Positions 43,447 to 53,263 are shown, counted from the first letter of the stretch. The stretch is 64,000 nt of DNA from Streptomyces sp. MUM 178J (GCF_022414575.1 NZ_JADWYQ010000001.1:186001-250000); one strand, 5' to 3'. The notes: generated by a model not told the origin, from the letters alone. Translations and numbers: made by a program.

Positions 43447-44655
43447 TCACCCGGCCAGCCGGCGCACTGCGCGAACCAGCGCATCGACTCCGCGCTCCGC
43501 CTTGGCCCGCGGGCAGCCGAGGTTGAGACGGACGAATCCCTCGCAGCCGTACACCGCCCCCCGCATGATCGCGACACGCTCCCGCTGGATCAGCTCCCGC
43601 TGGAGCGCCTCGTCGTCCACCCCCAGCGGCCGCAGATCGATCCAGGCGAGATATCCGGCCTGCGGCGGCGACCAGTCCAGCGCCGGAAACGCCCCGTTCA
43701 GCCGGTCGGCTGCCATCGCGAGATTGCCGGCGACATAGCCGCGCAGCGCGTTCAGCCAGGGCGCCGACTCCCGGTATGCGGCGATATGGGCGGTGAGCGA
43801 GAGGACGGACGGCGAGGCGAGGCCCTCGCCGGTCTCCATCCGGCGGACGAACGCCGTGCGTTCGTCCGGATCGGCGATGATGCCGTACGAGCCGTTCAGC
43901 GCGGGGAAGTTGAACGCCTTTGACCCGGATGTGATCAGCGCCCACCTTCCGCCCCGGCCACCGAAACCGGCACCGACACCGGCACCGGCACCGGGCCGGT
44001 CCCCGCCGGCGAACCGGGTCCACGGGATGTGCCGCCGCCCCTCGTGCACCAGGTCCGCGTGGATCTCGTCGCTGATGACCGCGACCCCGTACGCCTCGGC
44101 CAGCTTCGCGGTCTCGGCCAGCTCGTGCTCCGTCCACACCCGGCCGGTCGGGTTGTGGGGGGAGCAGAGGATCAGCGCCTTCGCCTGCGGACGGGCGAGC
44201 TGTCGCTCCAGCTGCCGCATGTCCCCGACGGGCGCCCCCAGCAGTTCCCGCCCGAGCCCGTCGACGGCTTTGCGGAAGCCGTCGTACACGGGGGTGTGGA
44301 CGACCACCCCGTCGCCCGGCGCGGTCCACATCTGCAGCAGCTGGGAGAGCTGGCTGAGCACGGAGGGGGCGTACACGATCTGCTCCGGGTCGACCTCGGT
44401 CCCGTAGCGCGTGGCGTGCCAGTGGCGCACGGCGTCCCGGAAGCCGCCGAGCCGCCAGTCCGTGTAACCGAAGACGCCGTGCGCGATCCGCTCATGCAGT
44501 GCCCGAAGCACCGCGGGCGGTGCGGCGAAGTCCATGTCGGAGATCGTGAACGGCAGCAGCCCGGCCGCTCCGAAGCGGTCGGCGACGCCGTCCCACTGGA
44601 CGGACCAGGTGCCGCGCCGGTCCACCGGAGCGTCGAATCCGAAGTCGTGCTCCAT
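43447..44655 (-). CDS. MalY/PatB-type C-S lyase (PLP)
   Basis: 402 residues; ATG 44655 with GGGAGGG upstream. Fold-type I PLP enzyme: ISDMDFAAPPAV near the start, CSPHNPTGRVW, ISDEIHADLV and the PLP lysine ITSGSKAFNFPAL. These match MalY/PatB cystathionine beta-lyase-type enzymes, which release thiols from cysteine conjugates. A Gly/Ala repeat (GAGAGVGAGFGGRGG) interrupts the segment before the lysine. Paired with an exporter, it could process cysteine S-conjugates for efflux (inference). Confidence 0.88.
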   Translation of the reverse strand: MEHDFGFDAPVDRRGTWSVQWDGVADRFGAAGLLPFTISDMDFAAPPAVLRALHERIAHGVFGYTDWRLGGFRDAVRHWHATRYGTEVDPEQIVYAPSVLSQLSQLLQMWTAPGDGVVVHTPVYDGFRKAVDGLGRELLGAPVGDMRQLERQLARPQAKALILCSPHNPTGRVWTEHELAETAKLAEAYGVAVISDEIHADLVHEGRRHIPWTRFAGGDRPGAGAGVGAGFGGRGGRWALITSGSKAFNFPALNGSYGIIADPDERTAFVRRMETGEGLASPSVLSLTAHIAAYRESAPWLNALRGYVAGNLAMAADRLNGAFPALDWSPPQAGYLAWIDLRPLGVDDEALQRELIQRERVAIMRGAVYGCEGFVRLNLGCPRAKAERGVDALVRAVRRLAG

Positions 44656-44677
44656 GCGTTTTCCCTCCCTGGGCAGG

Positions 44678-44719
44678 CCGAGGGCCCGGCACTGATGAGT
44701 CTCAGTGCCGGGCCCTCGG
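44678..44719 (-). terminator. Terminator after fba
   Basis: Perfect 18-bp inverted repeat (CCGAGGGCCCGGCACTGA and complement), six-base loop, 12 bases past the aldolase stop and just before the MalY-like start. Confidence 0.85.
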
Positions 44720-44730
44720 GCGGACAACGC

Positions 44731-45753
44731 TTACTTGATCTTCGTACCGGTGGAGCGCAGGGCGGCGCAGGCCTCGGCCACACGCTTGGCCATGCCGGCC
44801 TCGGCCAGCTTGCCCCAGCTGCGCGGGTCGTAGGTCTTCTTGGAGCCGACCTCGCCGTCGACCTTCAGCACACCGTCGTAGTTCTTGAACATGTGGTCCG
44901 CGACGGGGCGGGTGAAGGCGTACTGGGTGTCGGTGTCGAGGTTCATCTTCACGACGCCGTTCTCCAGCGCGGTGGCGATCTCCTCCGCCGTGGAACCGGA
45001 GCCGCCGTGGAAGACGAAGTCGAACGGGGCGGCCTTGCCGAACTTCGCGGCCACACCCGCCTGGAGGTCCTTGAGGAGCTCGGGGCGGAGGACGACGTTG
45101 CCCGGCTTGTAGACGCCGTGGACATTGCCGAAGGAGGCGGCCAGCAGATACCGGCCCTTCTCGCCCAGGCCGAGGGCCTCGGCGGTGCGGATGGCGTCGT
45201 CGACGGTGGTGTACAGCTCGTCGTTGATCTCGTGGCTGACGCCGTCCTCCTCGCCGCCGGTCGGGGTGATCTCGACCTCAAGGATGATCTTGGCGGCTGC
45301 GGCCTTCGCCAGCAGCTCCTGGCCGATGGACAGGTTGTCGGCCAGGGTCTCGGCGGAGCCGTCCCACATGTGGGACTGGAAGAGCGGGTCCTCACCACGG
45401 GCCACACGCTCGGCGGAGACCTCGAGCAGCGGACGGACATAGCCGTCCAGCTTGTCCTTCGGGCAGTGGTCGGTGTGGAGCGCGACGGTGATGTCGTACT
45501 TCTTGGCGACGATGTGCGCGAACTCGGCGAGAGCCACCGCGCCGGTGACCATGTCCTTGTTGTGCTGGCCGCCCAGGAACTCGGCACCACCGGTGGAGAT
45601 CTGGATGATGCCGTCGCTCTCGGCCTCCGCGAAGCCGCGCAGCGCCGCGTGCAGGGTCTGGGACGAGGTCACGTTGATGGCCGGGTAGGCGAACTTGCCT
45701 GCCTTCGCCCGGTCGAGCATCTCGTTGTAGACCTCGGGGGTTGCGATGGGCAT
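44731..45753 (-). CDS. fba: Fructose-bisphosphate aldolase, class II
   Basis: 340 residues. Zinc-dependent glycolytic/gluconeogenic aldolase. Metal ligands and active site in ALHTDHCPK, EVEITPTGGEEDG, ASFGNVHGVY and FHGGSGS. ATG 45753 with AAGGAGCGG upstream. Monocistronic: terminator downstream and a 198-base gap upstream holding the pyrE terminator. Confidence 0.98.
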   Translation of the reverse strand: MPIATPEVYNEMLDRAKAGKFAYPAINVTSSQTLHAALRGFAEAESDGIIQISTGGAEFLGGQHNKDMVTGAVALAEFAHIVAKKYDITVALHTDHCPKDKLDGYVRPLLEVSAERVARGEDPLFQSHMWDGSAETLADNLSIGQELLAKAAAAKIILEVEITPTGGEEDGVSHEINDELYTTVDDAIRTAEALGLGEKGRYLLAASFGNVHGVYKPGNVVLRPELLKDLQAGVAAKFGKAAPFDFVFHGGSGSTAEEIATALENGVVKMNLDTDTQYAFTRPVADHMFKNYDGVLKVDGEVGSKKTYDPRSWGKLAEAGMAKRVAEACAALRSTGTKIK

Positions 45754-45890
45754 CTGTCCGCTCCTTGTGATGTGCGGGTACGTGCGATATGTGCTGGCCC
45801 TGACCTGGGGGCGACGTCATCGTCGCGGCCTATCTTTCCAGACTCTCGCGCGGGCTCCACCCCGCCTGTCCCGGCCATTGGCGCAGGGGC

Positions 45891-45916
45891 CGGGGCGTTT
45901 CACGGCAGACGCCCCG
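45891..45916 (-). terminator. Terminator after pyrE
   Basis: CGGGGCGT / ACGCCCCG stem with a ten-base loop, 35 bases past the pyrE stop. Confidence 0.6.
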
Positions 45917-45950
45917 ACCCTTTGCGGAAGTCCAGGTCAGACCCGGTTCA

Positions 45951-46499
45951 TCAGGCGAGATCCAGCTCGTCGAGCGAGTACGCGTACAGATACGGCACCC
46001 CGGCGGTGCTGCTGATCTTCTCTCCCGCCCCGGTCGCCCGGTCCACGATCGTGGCCACCGCGACGACCTCGCCGCCGGCGGCGCGCACCGCCTCCACGGC
46101 GGTCAGCGGAGAGCCGCCGGTGGTGGAGGTGTCCTCCACGACCAGGCAGCGACGGCCCTTGATGTCGGGGCCCTCGACCTGGCGCTGCATACCGTGCGCC
46201 TTGGCCGCCTTGCGTACGACGAAGGCGTCGAGTCGGCGTCCGCGCGCCGCGGCGGCGTGCAGCATCGAGGTGGCGACCGGATCGGCGCCAAGCGTGAGAC
46301 CGCCGACGCAGTCAAAGTCCAGCTCGGCGGTGAGGTCCGCCATCACCTGGCCGACGAGCGGCGCGGCCGCGCCGTCCAGCGTGATCCGGCGCAGGTCCAC
46401 GTAGTAGTCGGCCTCAAGACCCGAGGAGAGGGTCACCTTGCCGTGCACCACGGCCTTGTCCTTGATCTGCTGGAGCAGGTCAGCGCGTACATCACTCAT
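45951..46499 (-). CDS. pyrE: Orotate phosphoribosyltransferase
   Basis: 182 residues. Adds phosphoribosyl to orotate in UMP synthesis. Signatures: VTLSSGLEADYYVDLRR near the start and the PRPP loop CLVVEDTSTTGGS. ATG 46499 gives the usual MSDVRADLLQQI start. Follows the epimerase gene with a 38-base gap on the same strand. Confidence 0.96.
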   Translation of the reverse strand: MSDVRADLLQQIKDKAVVHGKVTLSSGLEADYYVDLRRITLDGAAAPLVGQVMADLTAELDFDCVGGLTLGADPVATSMLHAAAARGRRLDAFVVRKAAKAHGMQRQVEGPDIKGRRCLVVEDTSTTGGSPLTAVEAVRAAGGEVVAVATIVDRATGAGEKISSTAGVPYLYAYSLDELDLA

Positions 46500-46537
46500 G
46501 CGGGCCAGCTTAAAGGCGGCCCCTGCGGGGCGGCTCC

Positions 46538-47338
46538 TCAGAGGTGTCGCCAGCTCCAGGTGGCGGTGAGCTCCAGCGGTTCGAGCGGGGTGACCAACCG
46601 GGGGTCGGTGTTGAGGCCGTTCGGCGGACCGGACTGCGGCTCGACGCAGACCGCCTCCTCCTGCTCGTCGTAGATCACGACCCAGCGGGCGGGGCTGGTG
46701 ACCGTCAGCTCCAGCTGTCCCGGCCAGGTGAGGGTGACCGACACGCCGTCGGGCATGCCGAAGCAGTCGTCCCAGGGGCCGGGCAGCGGTGCGATGCGCT
46801 CTCCTGTCGGCAGATGGTCGCTGCCGCGCTTCTCCTGCCACGCGGGGGTGAAGTCGATCCGCGCCTCCTCGCCGTCGGCGTCCAGCCTGCGGCGGAACCA
46901 GGGGTGCCAGCCCGCCTGCGCCGGGAAGGAGGTGTCATATGTCTCGATGCCGAGGGCCAGCGTCAGCGACTGCTCGGTCAGCTCAAACGTCTGGGTGACG
47001 CGGCCGGGGTACGGCCAGGGGTCGGCGAGGTCGTAGGTGAAGGACGCCTCGGACTTTCCGGCGCGGGCGGTGCGCCAGACGGAGTCGCGGCCGGTGCCGT
47101 GGATGGCGTGCGGCGGGGAGTTCAGCGGAAGTCGGTGCAGTACGCCGCCGTTGCGGAACTGGCCGTTCGCGACCCGGCCGCACCAGGGGACCATGGGGAA
47201 GGTCCCGTATCTCTCGCCCTGGCGGAGCAGCTGGGCGCCTCCGATGACAAGCCCGGCGATACGGCAGCCGTTGTCCGGCTGCACGGTCAACTCGACGTCC
47301 CCGGCGGACAGCAGCACGCCGTTCTCTTCGTTGCTCAC
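46538..47338 (-). CDS. Aldose 1-epimerase family protein
   Basis: 266 residues from GTG 47338. Galactose-mutarotase-like fold: NGCRIAGLVIGG, MVPWCGRVANGQFRN, HAIHGTGRD (His), AGWHPWFRR (His) and the late Glu in VCVEPQSGPPNGLN, the catalytic acid/base set. Probably interconverts sugar anomers; may act on hexose-6-phosphates. Thirty bases after the CoxG-like gene, likely co-transcribed. Confidence 0.9.
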   Translation of the reverse strand: MSNEENGVLLSAGDVELTVQPDNGCRIAGLVIGGAQLLRQGERYGTFPMVPWCGRVANGQFRNGGVLHRLPLNSPPHAIHGTGRDSVWRTARAGKSEASFTYDLADPWPYPGRVTQTFELTEQSLTLALGIETYDTSFPAQAGWHPWFRRRLDADGEEARIDFTPAWQEKRGSDHLPTGERIAPLPGPWDDCFGMPDGVSVTLTWPGQLELTVTSPARWVVIYDEQEEAVCVEPQSGPPNGLNTDPRLVTPLEPLELTATWSWRHL

Positions 47339-47368
47339 GCCTCCGACACTACTGACTGACGGCGGGCA

Positions 47369-48343
47369 TCACCGTCGGCGGCGCAGTGCACGTGAGACGA
47401 CGACGGCGGAGGCGAGCGCGAGCGCGGCGGCGGGGGCGACCCAGCGAAGCGTTCCTCCGGAGGAGGTTGCGTCGGCCGCGGGCACGGGTGCGTAGCGGCC
47501 GCGGGGCGGCGCGTGGTCGACCTCTTCGGCGCTTCGGCCGATCATGGTGCGCCGGGCGTGGGCGGCTTCAGCGGCGGGCGGTTCCCCGATGTGGATGTGG
47601 TCGTCGATGTCGTCGCCGTCGTCGCCGTCGAAGGACTCGTCGAAGGACTCGTCTTCGGCGGCGGGGTCGAGGGAGGGGGGCGGGACGGGTGTGTCGAAGA
47701 CGGTCGGCGTGGCCTCCTCAGGCCCGGGTTCGGCCGCCTCAGGCCCGGACTCGTGCTCGGGCCCGGACTGGTGCCCGAACTCGGGCTCGTTCTCGGGCTC
47801 ATTCTCGGGCTCCCTGGGCCCGGACACGGCCCCCTCAGCCCCAGGTTCGGCCCCCTCGGGCGCGGACGCGGCCTCCGGCTCGGGCTGCTCCTGAGCGGCT
47901 GCTGCGCCGGCCTCCTCAGCCGCCTCTGCGGCCAGACGGTCGGCGATGCGATCGAGCAGACGGCGGGCGGCGGACTCCACTGCGTCGTCGGCGAGTTCGG
48001 CGAGCCGGCCTTCGGCTCGGGTGACGCCGGTGACCGCGACGGTGACGCCCTCCTCGACGGGCTCCGGACGGACGGTCAGCGTCACCTTTGCGGAGCCGCT
48101 GCCGCGGACCTCGACGCCTTCGCCCTCGACGGCGAAGGCGTCTCCCTGTTCGACGATGCGGAGGGCTCCGCGGTAGGTGATCGTGTGCCCTCCGGCACGG
48201 ACCTTGAGACGCCCGGAGAGGGGACTTGCGGTCTCGTCGGCGTCCTGTTGCAGCCCGGGGATGCATCGGGCGACGCGCACGGGGTCGCGCAACACCTGCC
48301 GGAGGGTCTCTGCCGGAACCGGAACGAACACCTCATGCTCCAT
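47369..48343 (-). CDS. CoxG/SRPBCC protein with acidic linker and C-terminal membrane tail
   Basis: 324 residues. N-terminal ~140 residues are an SRPBCC domain of the carbon-monoxide-dehydrogenase CoxG type (VFVPVPAETLRQVLRDPVRVARCIPGLQ, ASPLSGRLKVRAGG). A ~140-residue Glu/Pro/Asp-rich stretch follows, then one membrane segment (about 298-316) ending in RALRRRR. No CO-dehydrogenase genes are near, so it is probably a lipid- or ligand-binding protein tethered to the membrane by its tail. Function unknown. Confidence 0.8.
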   Translation of the reverse strand: MEHEVFVPVPAETLRQVLRDPVRVARCIPGLQQDADETASPLSGRLKVRAGGHTITYRGALRIVEQGDAFAVEGEGVEVRGSGSAKVTLTVRPEPVEEGVTVAVTGVTRAEGRLAELADDAVESAARRLLDRIADRLAAEAAEEAGAAAAQEQPEPEAASAPEGAEPGAEGAVSGPREPENEPENEPEFGHQSGPEHESGPEAAEPGPEEATPTVFDTPVPPPSLDPAAEDESFDESFDGDDGDDIDDHIHIGEPPAAEAAHARRTMIGRSAEEVDHAPPRGRYAPVPAADATSSGGTLRWVAPAAALALASAVVVSRALRRRR

Positions 48344-48800
48344 GCCCCGAGCCTACTCAGCGGTCTGCCCCGCGTCAGCGTTTCCGCCGCGCGCCCCTTC
48401 CCGGCGGGCTGCCGTGCCCCGGCTACCCGCCCGGGCAGGCGGGGCCCCGTTCTTTGGCCCAGTGGATGACCCGCCGACCCCGGCCGCCACCCGGGCCCAA
48501 GCGGGGGCTCCCTCGCTTGGGCCCGTCGGCTGGCGCGGGTCGCCCGGGGCCGGGTTGGCGCTTCTGACTCCCGCCCGCCCGCTTCCAGCCCCTGCCACTG
48601 GGCGGAGGCGGGCAGGAAGGAACGGCCCCGCACCTGCGGCGGCCGGGGTGCAGGTGTCCGCCCGGGCCGGCCGGCGCGGAGAGACCGCGAAGCGGGGCCC
48701 CGGCGCACAGGGCCGCCCTGGGCACAGCACCGCCCCGGCGCACAGCACCGCCCCGGGGTGCGGGCAGAGCCCCCGCACCCCAGGAGAGGCGGCGGGTGGG
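48344..48800. other. GC-rich intergenic without gene
   Basis: 457 bases between two minus-strand genes. Low-complexity, with repeated cacagcaccgccccgg units at about 48722-48757. ORFs here have poor third-position bias. Nothing else seen. Confidence 0.5.
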
Positions 48801-50435
48801 TCAGGGGGCGTACCGGGGGTGCATCAGTGTGGAGGGCGGCAGCCCGTCGACGCGGGTGGACTCCGCGACCCGTGCACCCGCCGCCAAGGTCGCCGGCGTC
48901 ACGGACCGCAGCGACGGCGCGTCCGCCGGAAGCGACAACCGCGGGGCCCGTCCCGTCTCCGCCAGTAGCAGCCCCCAGTCGTGCGGCGCGTCCGGCCCGT
49001 CCGTCGACCGGTCCGGCCCCGCCGCGAACCCAGCGAACTCCGCGAGCCGCCCCGTGGCCCGGTACGGCCGTGTCCCGTACCCCGCCGCCCGCAGCGACGC
49101 CTCCACCGTCCAGTAGGTCCGCGGCTGCCCGGCCATCGGCCCCGCGTGCACCACCAGCCGCCCGCCCTCCCCCAGCACCCGCGCCGCAAGCCCGTAGAAC
49201 TCCTGCGAGTACAGCTTGGCGCTCGCCGTGATGCCCGGGTTCGGCAGGTCCGCGACGATGACGTCGTACGGCTGCCGCCCGGCTCCCGCCGCCGCCCCGG
49301 CGGACCCCGCCGCCCGCAGCCAGGAGAAGGCGTCCGCGATCTCCACCCGCACCCGCGGGTCCCGGTACGCGTGCCCGTTGAGCTCCACGAGCCCGGGGTC
49401 GGTGCGGGCCAGCCGTACGACGCCGGGGTCGGCCTCGACGACGGTCACCGCCCGTACGTCCGGATAGCGCAGCACCTCGCGGACGGCGAGCCCGTCGCCC
49501 CCGCCGAGGATCAGCACCTGTCCGCGCGGACCCCGCATGGCGGGGTGCACCAGCGACTCGTGGTAGCGGTGCTCGTCACGGCCGCTGACCCGCAGCCGCC
49601 CGTCGAGGAAGAGGTCGGGCGGCCGGTCCGGCGACCCGGTCAGCACGACTTCCTGCATCTCGGTGAGCACGGCGACGCGCACGTCGTCGCCGTACACGGC
49701 CTGCCGCGCGGCCCGCTCGAAGTCGTCGACGAGGACGGCCGCGGTCGCCAGCACGGCGAGCACGACGACGTTGGCGACGAGCAGCACCCCGCGCGCCCGC
49801 GCGGTCAGATCCCGGCGGAACAGCCAGAGCACCAGCCCCCCGCCCGCCACCGCGTTCACCGCGCCGGTGAGCAGCGCCCCGGTGAGCTGACCGAGCCACG
49901 GCAGCAGCAGGAACGGAAAGGCCAGCCCGCCGACGAGTGCCCCCACATAGTCCGCGGCGAACAGGTCGGCGACGGTTCCTTCCGCGTCGCGCCGCGAGAT
50001 CCGCTGGATCAGGGACATCAGCAGCGGGATTTCCGCGCCGATCAGAACGCCGATGGCGAGGGAGAAGCCGACGAGGGCGACGCGCGACTCGCCCATCCAG
50101 GCGAAGCAGGCGTACAGCACCATCGCCGAGGACCCGCCGAGCAGTGCGAGCGCCGCCTCCAGCAGCCCGAAACCGACGGCCGCGCGGCACCGCAGCCGCT
50201 TGGCGAGCAGGGAGCCGACGCCCATCGCGAAGACCATCACGGACAGCACGACGGACGCCTGGGTGACGGAGTCGCCGATGAGATACGAGGCGAGCGCGAC
50301 CAGCTCCAGCTCGTACACCAGCCCGCAGGCGGCGCAGACGAAGACCGCGGCGAGCACCAGTCCGCGCCCCGCTCTGGGGCGTACGGGGAGCCGCACCGCA
50401 CCCTGGGGCGCTGAGGTCGGCTGCTGGTCGATCAC
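48801..50435 (-). CDS. Membrane-bound spermidine synthase-like protein
   Basis: 544 residues. About seven membrane segments fill the first 230 residues; the rest is a polyamine aminopropyltransferase domain with [31 protein letters not shown] (SAM-binding), [13 protein letters not shown] and [10 protein letters not shown]. The last motif has Asn where SpeE usually has the catalytic-loop Asp (DLPDP). Fused membrane SpeE proteins are common in actinobacteria; product unproven. GTG 50435 has no clear ribosome site. Follows the DUF2617 gene. Confidence 0.85.
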   Translation of the reverse strand: MIDQQPTSAPQGAVRLPVRPRAGRGLVLAAVFVCAACGLVYELELVALASYLIGDSVTQASVVLSVMVFAMGVGSLLAKRLRCRAAVGFGLLEAALALLGGSSAMVLYACFAWMGESRVALVGFSLAIGVLIGAEIPLLMSLIQRISRRDAEGTVADLFAADYVGALVGGLAFPFLLLPWLGQLTGALLTGAVNAVAGGGLVLWLFRRDLTARARGVLLVANVVVLAVLATAAVLVDDFERAARQAVYGDDVRVAVLTEMQEVVLTGSPDRPPDLFLDGRLRVSGRDEHRYHESLVHPAMRGPRGQVLILGGGDGLAVREVLRYPDVRAVTVVEADPGVVRLARTDPGLVELNGHAYRDPRVRVEIADAFSWLRAAGSAGAAAGAGRQPYDVIVADLPNPGITASAKLYSQEFYGLAARVLGEGGRLVVHAGPMAGQPRTYWTVEASLRAAGYGTRPYRATGRLAEFAGFAAGPDRSTDGPDAPHDWGLLLAETGRAPRLSLPADAPSLRSVTPATLAAGARVAESTRVDGLPPSTLMHPRYAP

Positions 50436-50621
50436 GGGCGAAACGCTACGTCACCGAACGCGCACGACTGGTCACCCACACGGGTGCATCTCAGCCACCA
50501 GAGGTGTAACCCGGCGAAAACGGGGACGGGAGCCGCTCGCTGCCGCACGCAGAGCTTCCGAAGGACCCCTGAAGGCGCGCCCGAAGGCGTGCGGGCCGGA
50601 CGGCGAGGCGGCCGACCACGG

Positions 50622-51143
50622 CTAGAGGGCGGCGGCGGGCGTGCGGACCCCGACACGCGTGCGGGTGACGACGAGGCTCCCTTCTTGCGGATAGGCATGC
50701 CAGGTACGCCACCGCACCTGGCCCTCGCTGCGCTGTGCCAGCATCGCCGTGAACGCGTGCGGCGAGCCGGGGAAGGTTCCGGCGAGCCCCTGCGGATGGT
50801 CGGCGACCAGCGCCAGCAGCTCCTGCGCCCGGCCGGCGAACGACCCGCGCCCCAGCGTCTCGACGCGCGCGGCGAACTCGTACTCCCAGTCGCCGAGCCG
50901 CTTCGCCACTCCGAGCGGCAGCGGTGTGCTGCTGCCGGGCATGCACGCGACCGTCTCGGAGCAGCTGCCCCGCTCCTCCTCCAGCAGCACCTGATGCGAT
51001 GCCCCCAACAGTCTCAACTGCAGTTTTGCGCCAGACAGTTCGAGGTCGAGCAGAGCGAGGGCGGGCAGCGGGTCGCGACCGAGCGCCCAGGCGAGGTCGT
51101 CGGCGCGGGTGTCGGTATAGGCGGTCTTGAGGGTCGTGAGCAT
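50622..51143 (-). CDS. DUF2617 protein
   Basis: 173 residues; ATG 51143. Soluble beta/alpha protein with TDTRADDLAWALGR, LDLELSGAKLQLRLLGASHQVLL, YEFAARVETLGRGSFAGRAQEL, and LAGTFPGSPHAFTAM. DUF2617 proteins accompany membrane spermidine synthases in actinobacteria, as here (186-base gap on the same strand). Function unknown. Confidence 0.85.
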   Translation of the reverse strand: MLTTLKTAYTDTRADDLAWALGRDPLPALALLDLELSGAKLQLRLLGASHQVLLEEERGSCSETVACMPGSSTPLPLGVAKRLGDWEYEFAARVETLGRGSFAGRAQELLALVADHPQGLAGTFPGSPHAFTAMLAQRSEGQVRWRTWHAYPQEGSLVVTRTRVGVRTPAAAL

Positions 51144-51611
51144 GGGTCGGCTCCGCAAACACGCTTTGGCGGGTGGACTCGTGGCCCGGGGGCGTCCCGG
51201 AAGAAGGAATCAAGAAGAGGAAGAGATGGAACGCCTCCCTCTGCGCCGCCGGGGCACAGGGGGATCCCCGCAGGCCCCTTCATCAGGTCCGAGGGCTGGA
51301 TGGTTCCAATCAGGTTCCGACAGTGACTGAATCATGAACTGCTCGATGCCCACAGCGGTTTTACCCAAGTTGATTGACTTTCCATCCTCTTGGGGGCTCA
51401 ACGGTTCATCTGTTCAACTGAAAATGGTCGAGAAGGTCATGGGAACGACCCTCGGAATGACCGTCGTTGGACCGTCGCACGGTCTGCACATCATCAACAC
51501 ACTGTCGTATGGGGGCCGTTGACTCGTCATATGCCGGCCGCCCGCGCCATGGCCGCGGAGGCGGCTGCCCCGTGTCAGCCGCCTCCGCGCAGGGGTGTTG
51601 CGGGGTGTTCG
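51144..51611. other. Intergenic with an AT-richer island
   Basis: 468 bases. From about 51290 to 51530 the sequence is clearly less GC-rich. A 62-codon plus-strand ORF (51334-51522) and a minus-strand one (51210-51401) lie here but neither has a ribosome site or Streptomyces codon use. Likely a regulatory leader for the DUF2617-spermidine synthase genes, or foreign DNA. Confidence 0.4.
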
Positions 51612-51911
51612 TCAGCTCCCCCCGCCGCAGCCGCCTCCGCCGCCGCCCCCGCCTCCGCCTCCGCCTCCGCCTCCGCACGAGGAGCTTCCGCCCCCGCATG
51701 ACGAGCTCCCACCGCTGTCCGAGGTGCCCCCGCCGCAGTGGTGGCCGCCTCCCCCGCTACTCGCGTACCAGCTGCTCCTCGCGCCCCGGCCGTTACGTCG
51801 CGATGCGCTCCGCCTGCGGTCAGCTCTCGGCAGGATGACGAACAAATATGTGAACACGACGACAACGAAAACGGCTGCCACGATCGCAATGATGCCTTCC
51901 ACGGCCCTCAC
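51612..51911 (-). CDS. Small membrane protein with Gly/Cys-rich tail
   Basis: 99 residues from GTG 51911 (GTG 51902 also possible). One membrane segment (EGIIAIVAAVFVVVVFTYLFVIL), a short basic stretch, then a tail of Gly/Ser with five cysteines at intervals and a 15-glycine run, ending GGGCGGGS. Similar Gly/Cys-tailed membrane proteins sit by DUF2617/spermidine synthase loci in streptomycetes as I recall. Role unknown; cysteines could bind metal or cross-link. Confidence 0.7.
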   Translation of the reverse strand: MRAVEGIIAIVAAVFVVVVFTYLFVILPRADRRRSASRRNGRGARSSWYASSGGGGHHCGGGTSDSGGSSSCGGGSSSCGGGGGGGGGGGGGGGCGGGS

Positions 51912-52069
51912 ATCCTCATTTCCCCCGAAGCGAGCCCCCCCGCACCATTGCGTGACCGCTTCATCTCCTTGGCTCTGCCTGCACGGCGCTCACCGCCGTG
52001 TGACAACGGAATGCCCCCGGCCACGCGGACCCAAAGCAGACTTGAGCATCTCCAGAGGTTCGGCTCAGG

Positions 52070-53263
52070 ATGGCGGTCATGACAGGACGAACAGGACGGC
52101 CGCCCCTCAACCGACGTCTCGCGGAGTTCGGGACGACGGTCTTCGCGGAGATGTCCGCGCTCGCGGCGCGTACCGGCTCCATCAATCTCGGCCAGGGCTT
52201 CCCCGACGCGGACGGTCCCGAGGAGGTGCGGGAGGCCGCGGTGCGCGCGCTGCGCGACGGCCGGGGCAACCAGTACCCGCCGGGCCCCGGCATCCCCGAG
52301 CTGCGCGCCGCGATCGCCGACCACCAGCGGCTGCGGTACGGCCTGGAGTGGGACGCCGACACCGAGGTCCTGGTGACGGCGGGCGCGACCGAGGCGATCG
52401 CGGCGTCCCTGCTGGCGCTGGTGGAACCGGGCGACGAGGTGATCGCGCTTGAGCCGTACTACGACTCGTACGCCGCCGGCATCGCCATGGCGGGCGGCGC
52501 CCGGGTCCCGGTGACGCTCCGGCCGCGGGACGGCGCCTACCGGCTGGACCTGGACGAACTGCGGGACGCGGTCACCGACCGCACCCGGCTGATCCTCCTC
52601 AACACCCCGCACAACCCGACCGGCACGGTCCTCTCCCGCGAGGAACTGGCGGCGGTCGCGGAGCTGGCCGTGGAGCGGGATCTGCTGGTGGTGACGGACG
52701 AGGTGTACGAGCATCTCGTCTTCGACGGAGAGCATGTGCCGATCGCGACGCTCCCCGGCATGCGGGAGCGCACGGTGACGATCTCCTCGGCGGGCAAGAC
52801 GTTCTCGTTCACCGGGTGGAAGGTCGGCTGGGCCACCGGTTCCAGGGAACTGGTGGCCGCGGTCCGCTCGGCGAAGCAGTATCTGACGTTCGTCTCGGCG
52901 GGCCCGTTCCAGTACGCGGTCGCGGAGGCGCTCGCGCTGCCGGACACGTACTTCGAGGAGTTCCGCGCCGATATGCGGGTCAAGAGGGAACTGCTCGCGG
53001 ACGGGCTGGAGCAGGCGGGCTTCAAGGTCTTCCGGCCAGCAGGCACGTACTTCATCACCACGGACATCCGCCCCCTCGGCGAGACCGACGGCTTCGCCTT
53101 CTGCCGCGCCCTCCCCGAACGGGCGGGTGTCGTCGCCATCCCGAACGCGGTCTTCTACGACCACAAAAGGACGGGGGCACCCTACGTCCGGTTCGCGTTC
53201 TGCAAGCGCATCGAGGTACTGGCGGACGCGACGGAACGGCTCCGAAAGGCATTCGAGCACTGA
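52070..53263 (+). CDS. Class I aminotransferase (DapC / kynurenine aminotransferase type)
   Basis: 397 residues. LGQGFPDADGP, GRGNQYPPGPGIPELR, LLNTPHNPTGTV, VTDEVYEHLVFDG and the PLP lysine SSAGKTFSFTGWKVGW are signatures of the group containing N-succinyldiaminopimelate aminotransferase and kynurenine aminotransferase. Start may be ATG 52070 or 52079. Either lysine/diaminopimelate synthesis or amino-acid turnover fits; the kynurenine genes lie 12 kb away, so no operon link. Confidence 0.9.
   Translation: MAVMTGRTGRPPLNRRLAEFGTTVFAEMSALAARTGSINLGQGFPDADGPEEVREAAVRALRDGRGNQYPPGPGIPELRAAIADHQRLRYGLEWDADTEVLVTAGATEAIAASLLALVEPGDEVIALEPYYDSYAAGIAMAGGARVPVTLRPRDGAYRLDLDELRDAVTDRTRLILLNTPHNPTGTVLSREELAAVAELAVERDLLVVTDEVYEHLVFDGEHVPIATLPGMRERTVTISSAGKTFSFTGWKVGWATGSRELVAAVRSAKQYLTFVSAGPFQYAVAEALALPDTYFEEFRADMRVKRELLADGLEQAGFKVFRPAGTYFITTDIRPLGETDGFAFCRALPERAGVVAIPNAVFYDHKRTGAPYVRFAFCKRIEVLADATERLRKAFEH

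Noticed and set aside
51334..51522. 62-codon plus-strand ORF in the AT-richer island
   Set aside because: No ribosome site, unbiased codons, no recognised motif; kept only as a note in the intergenic entry.
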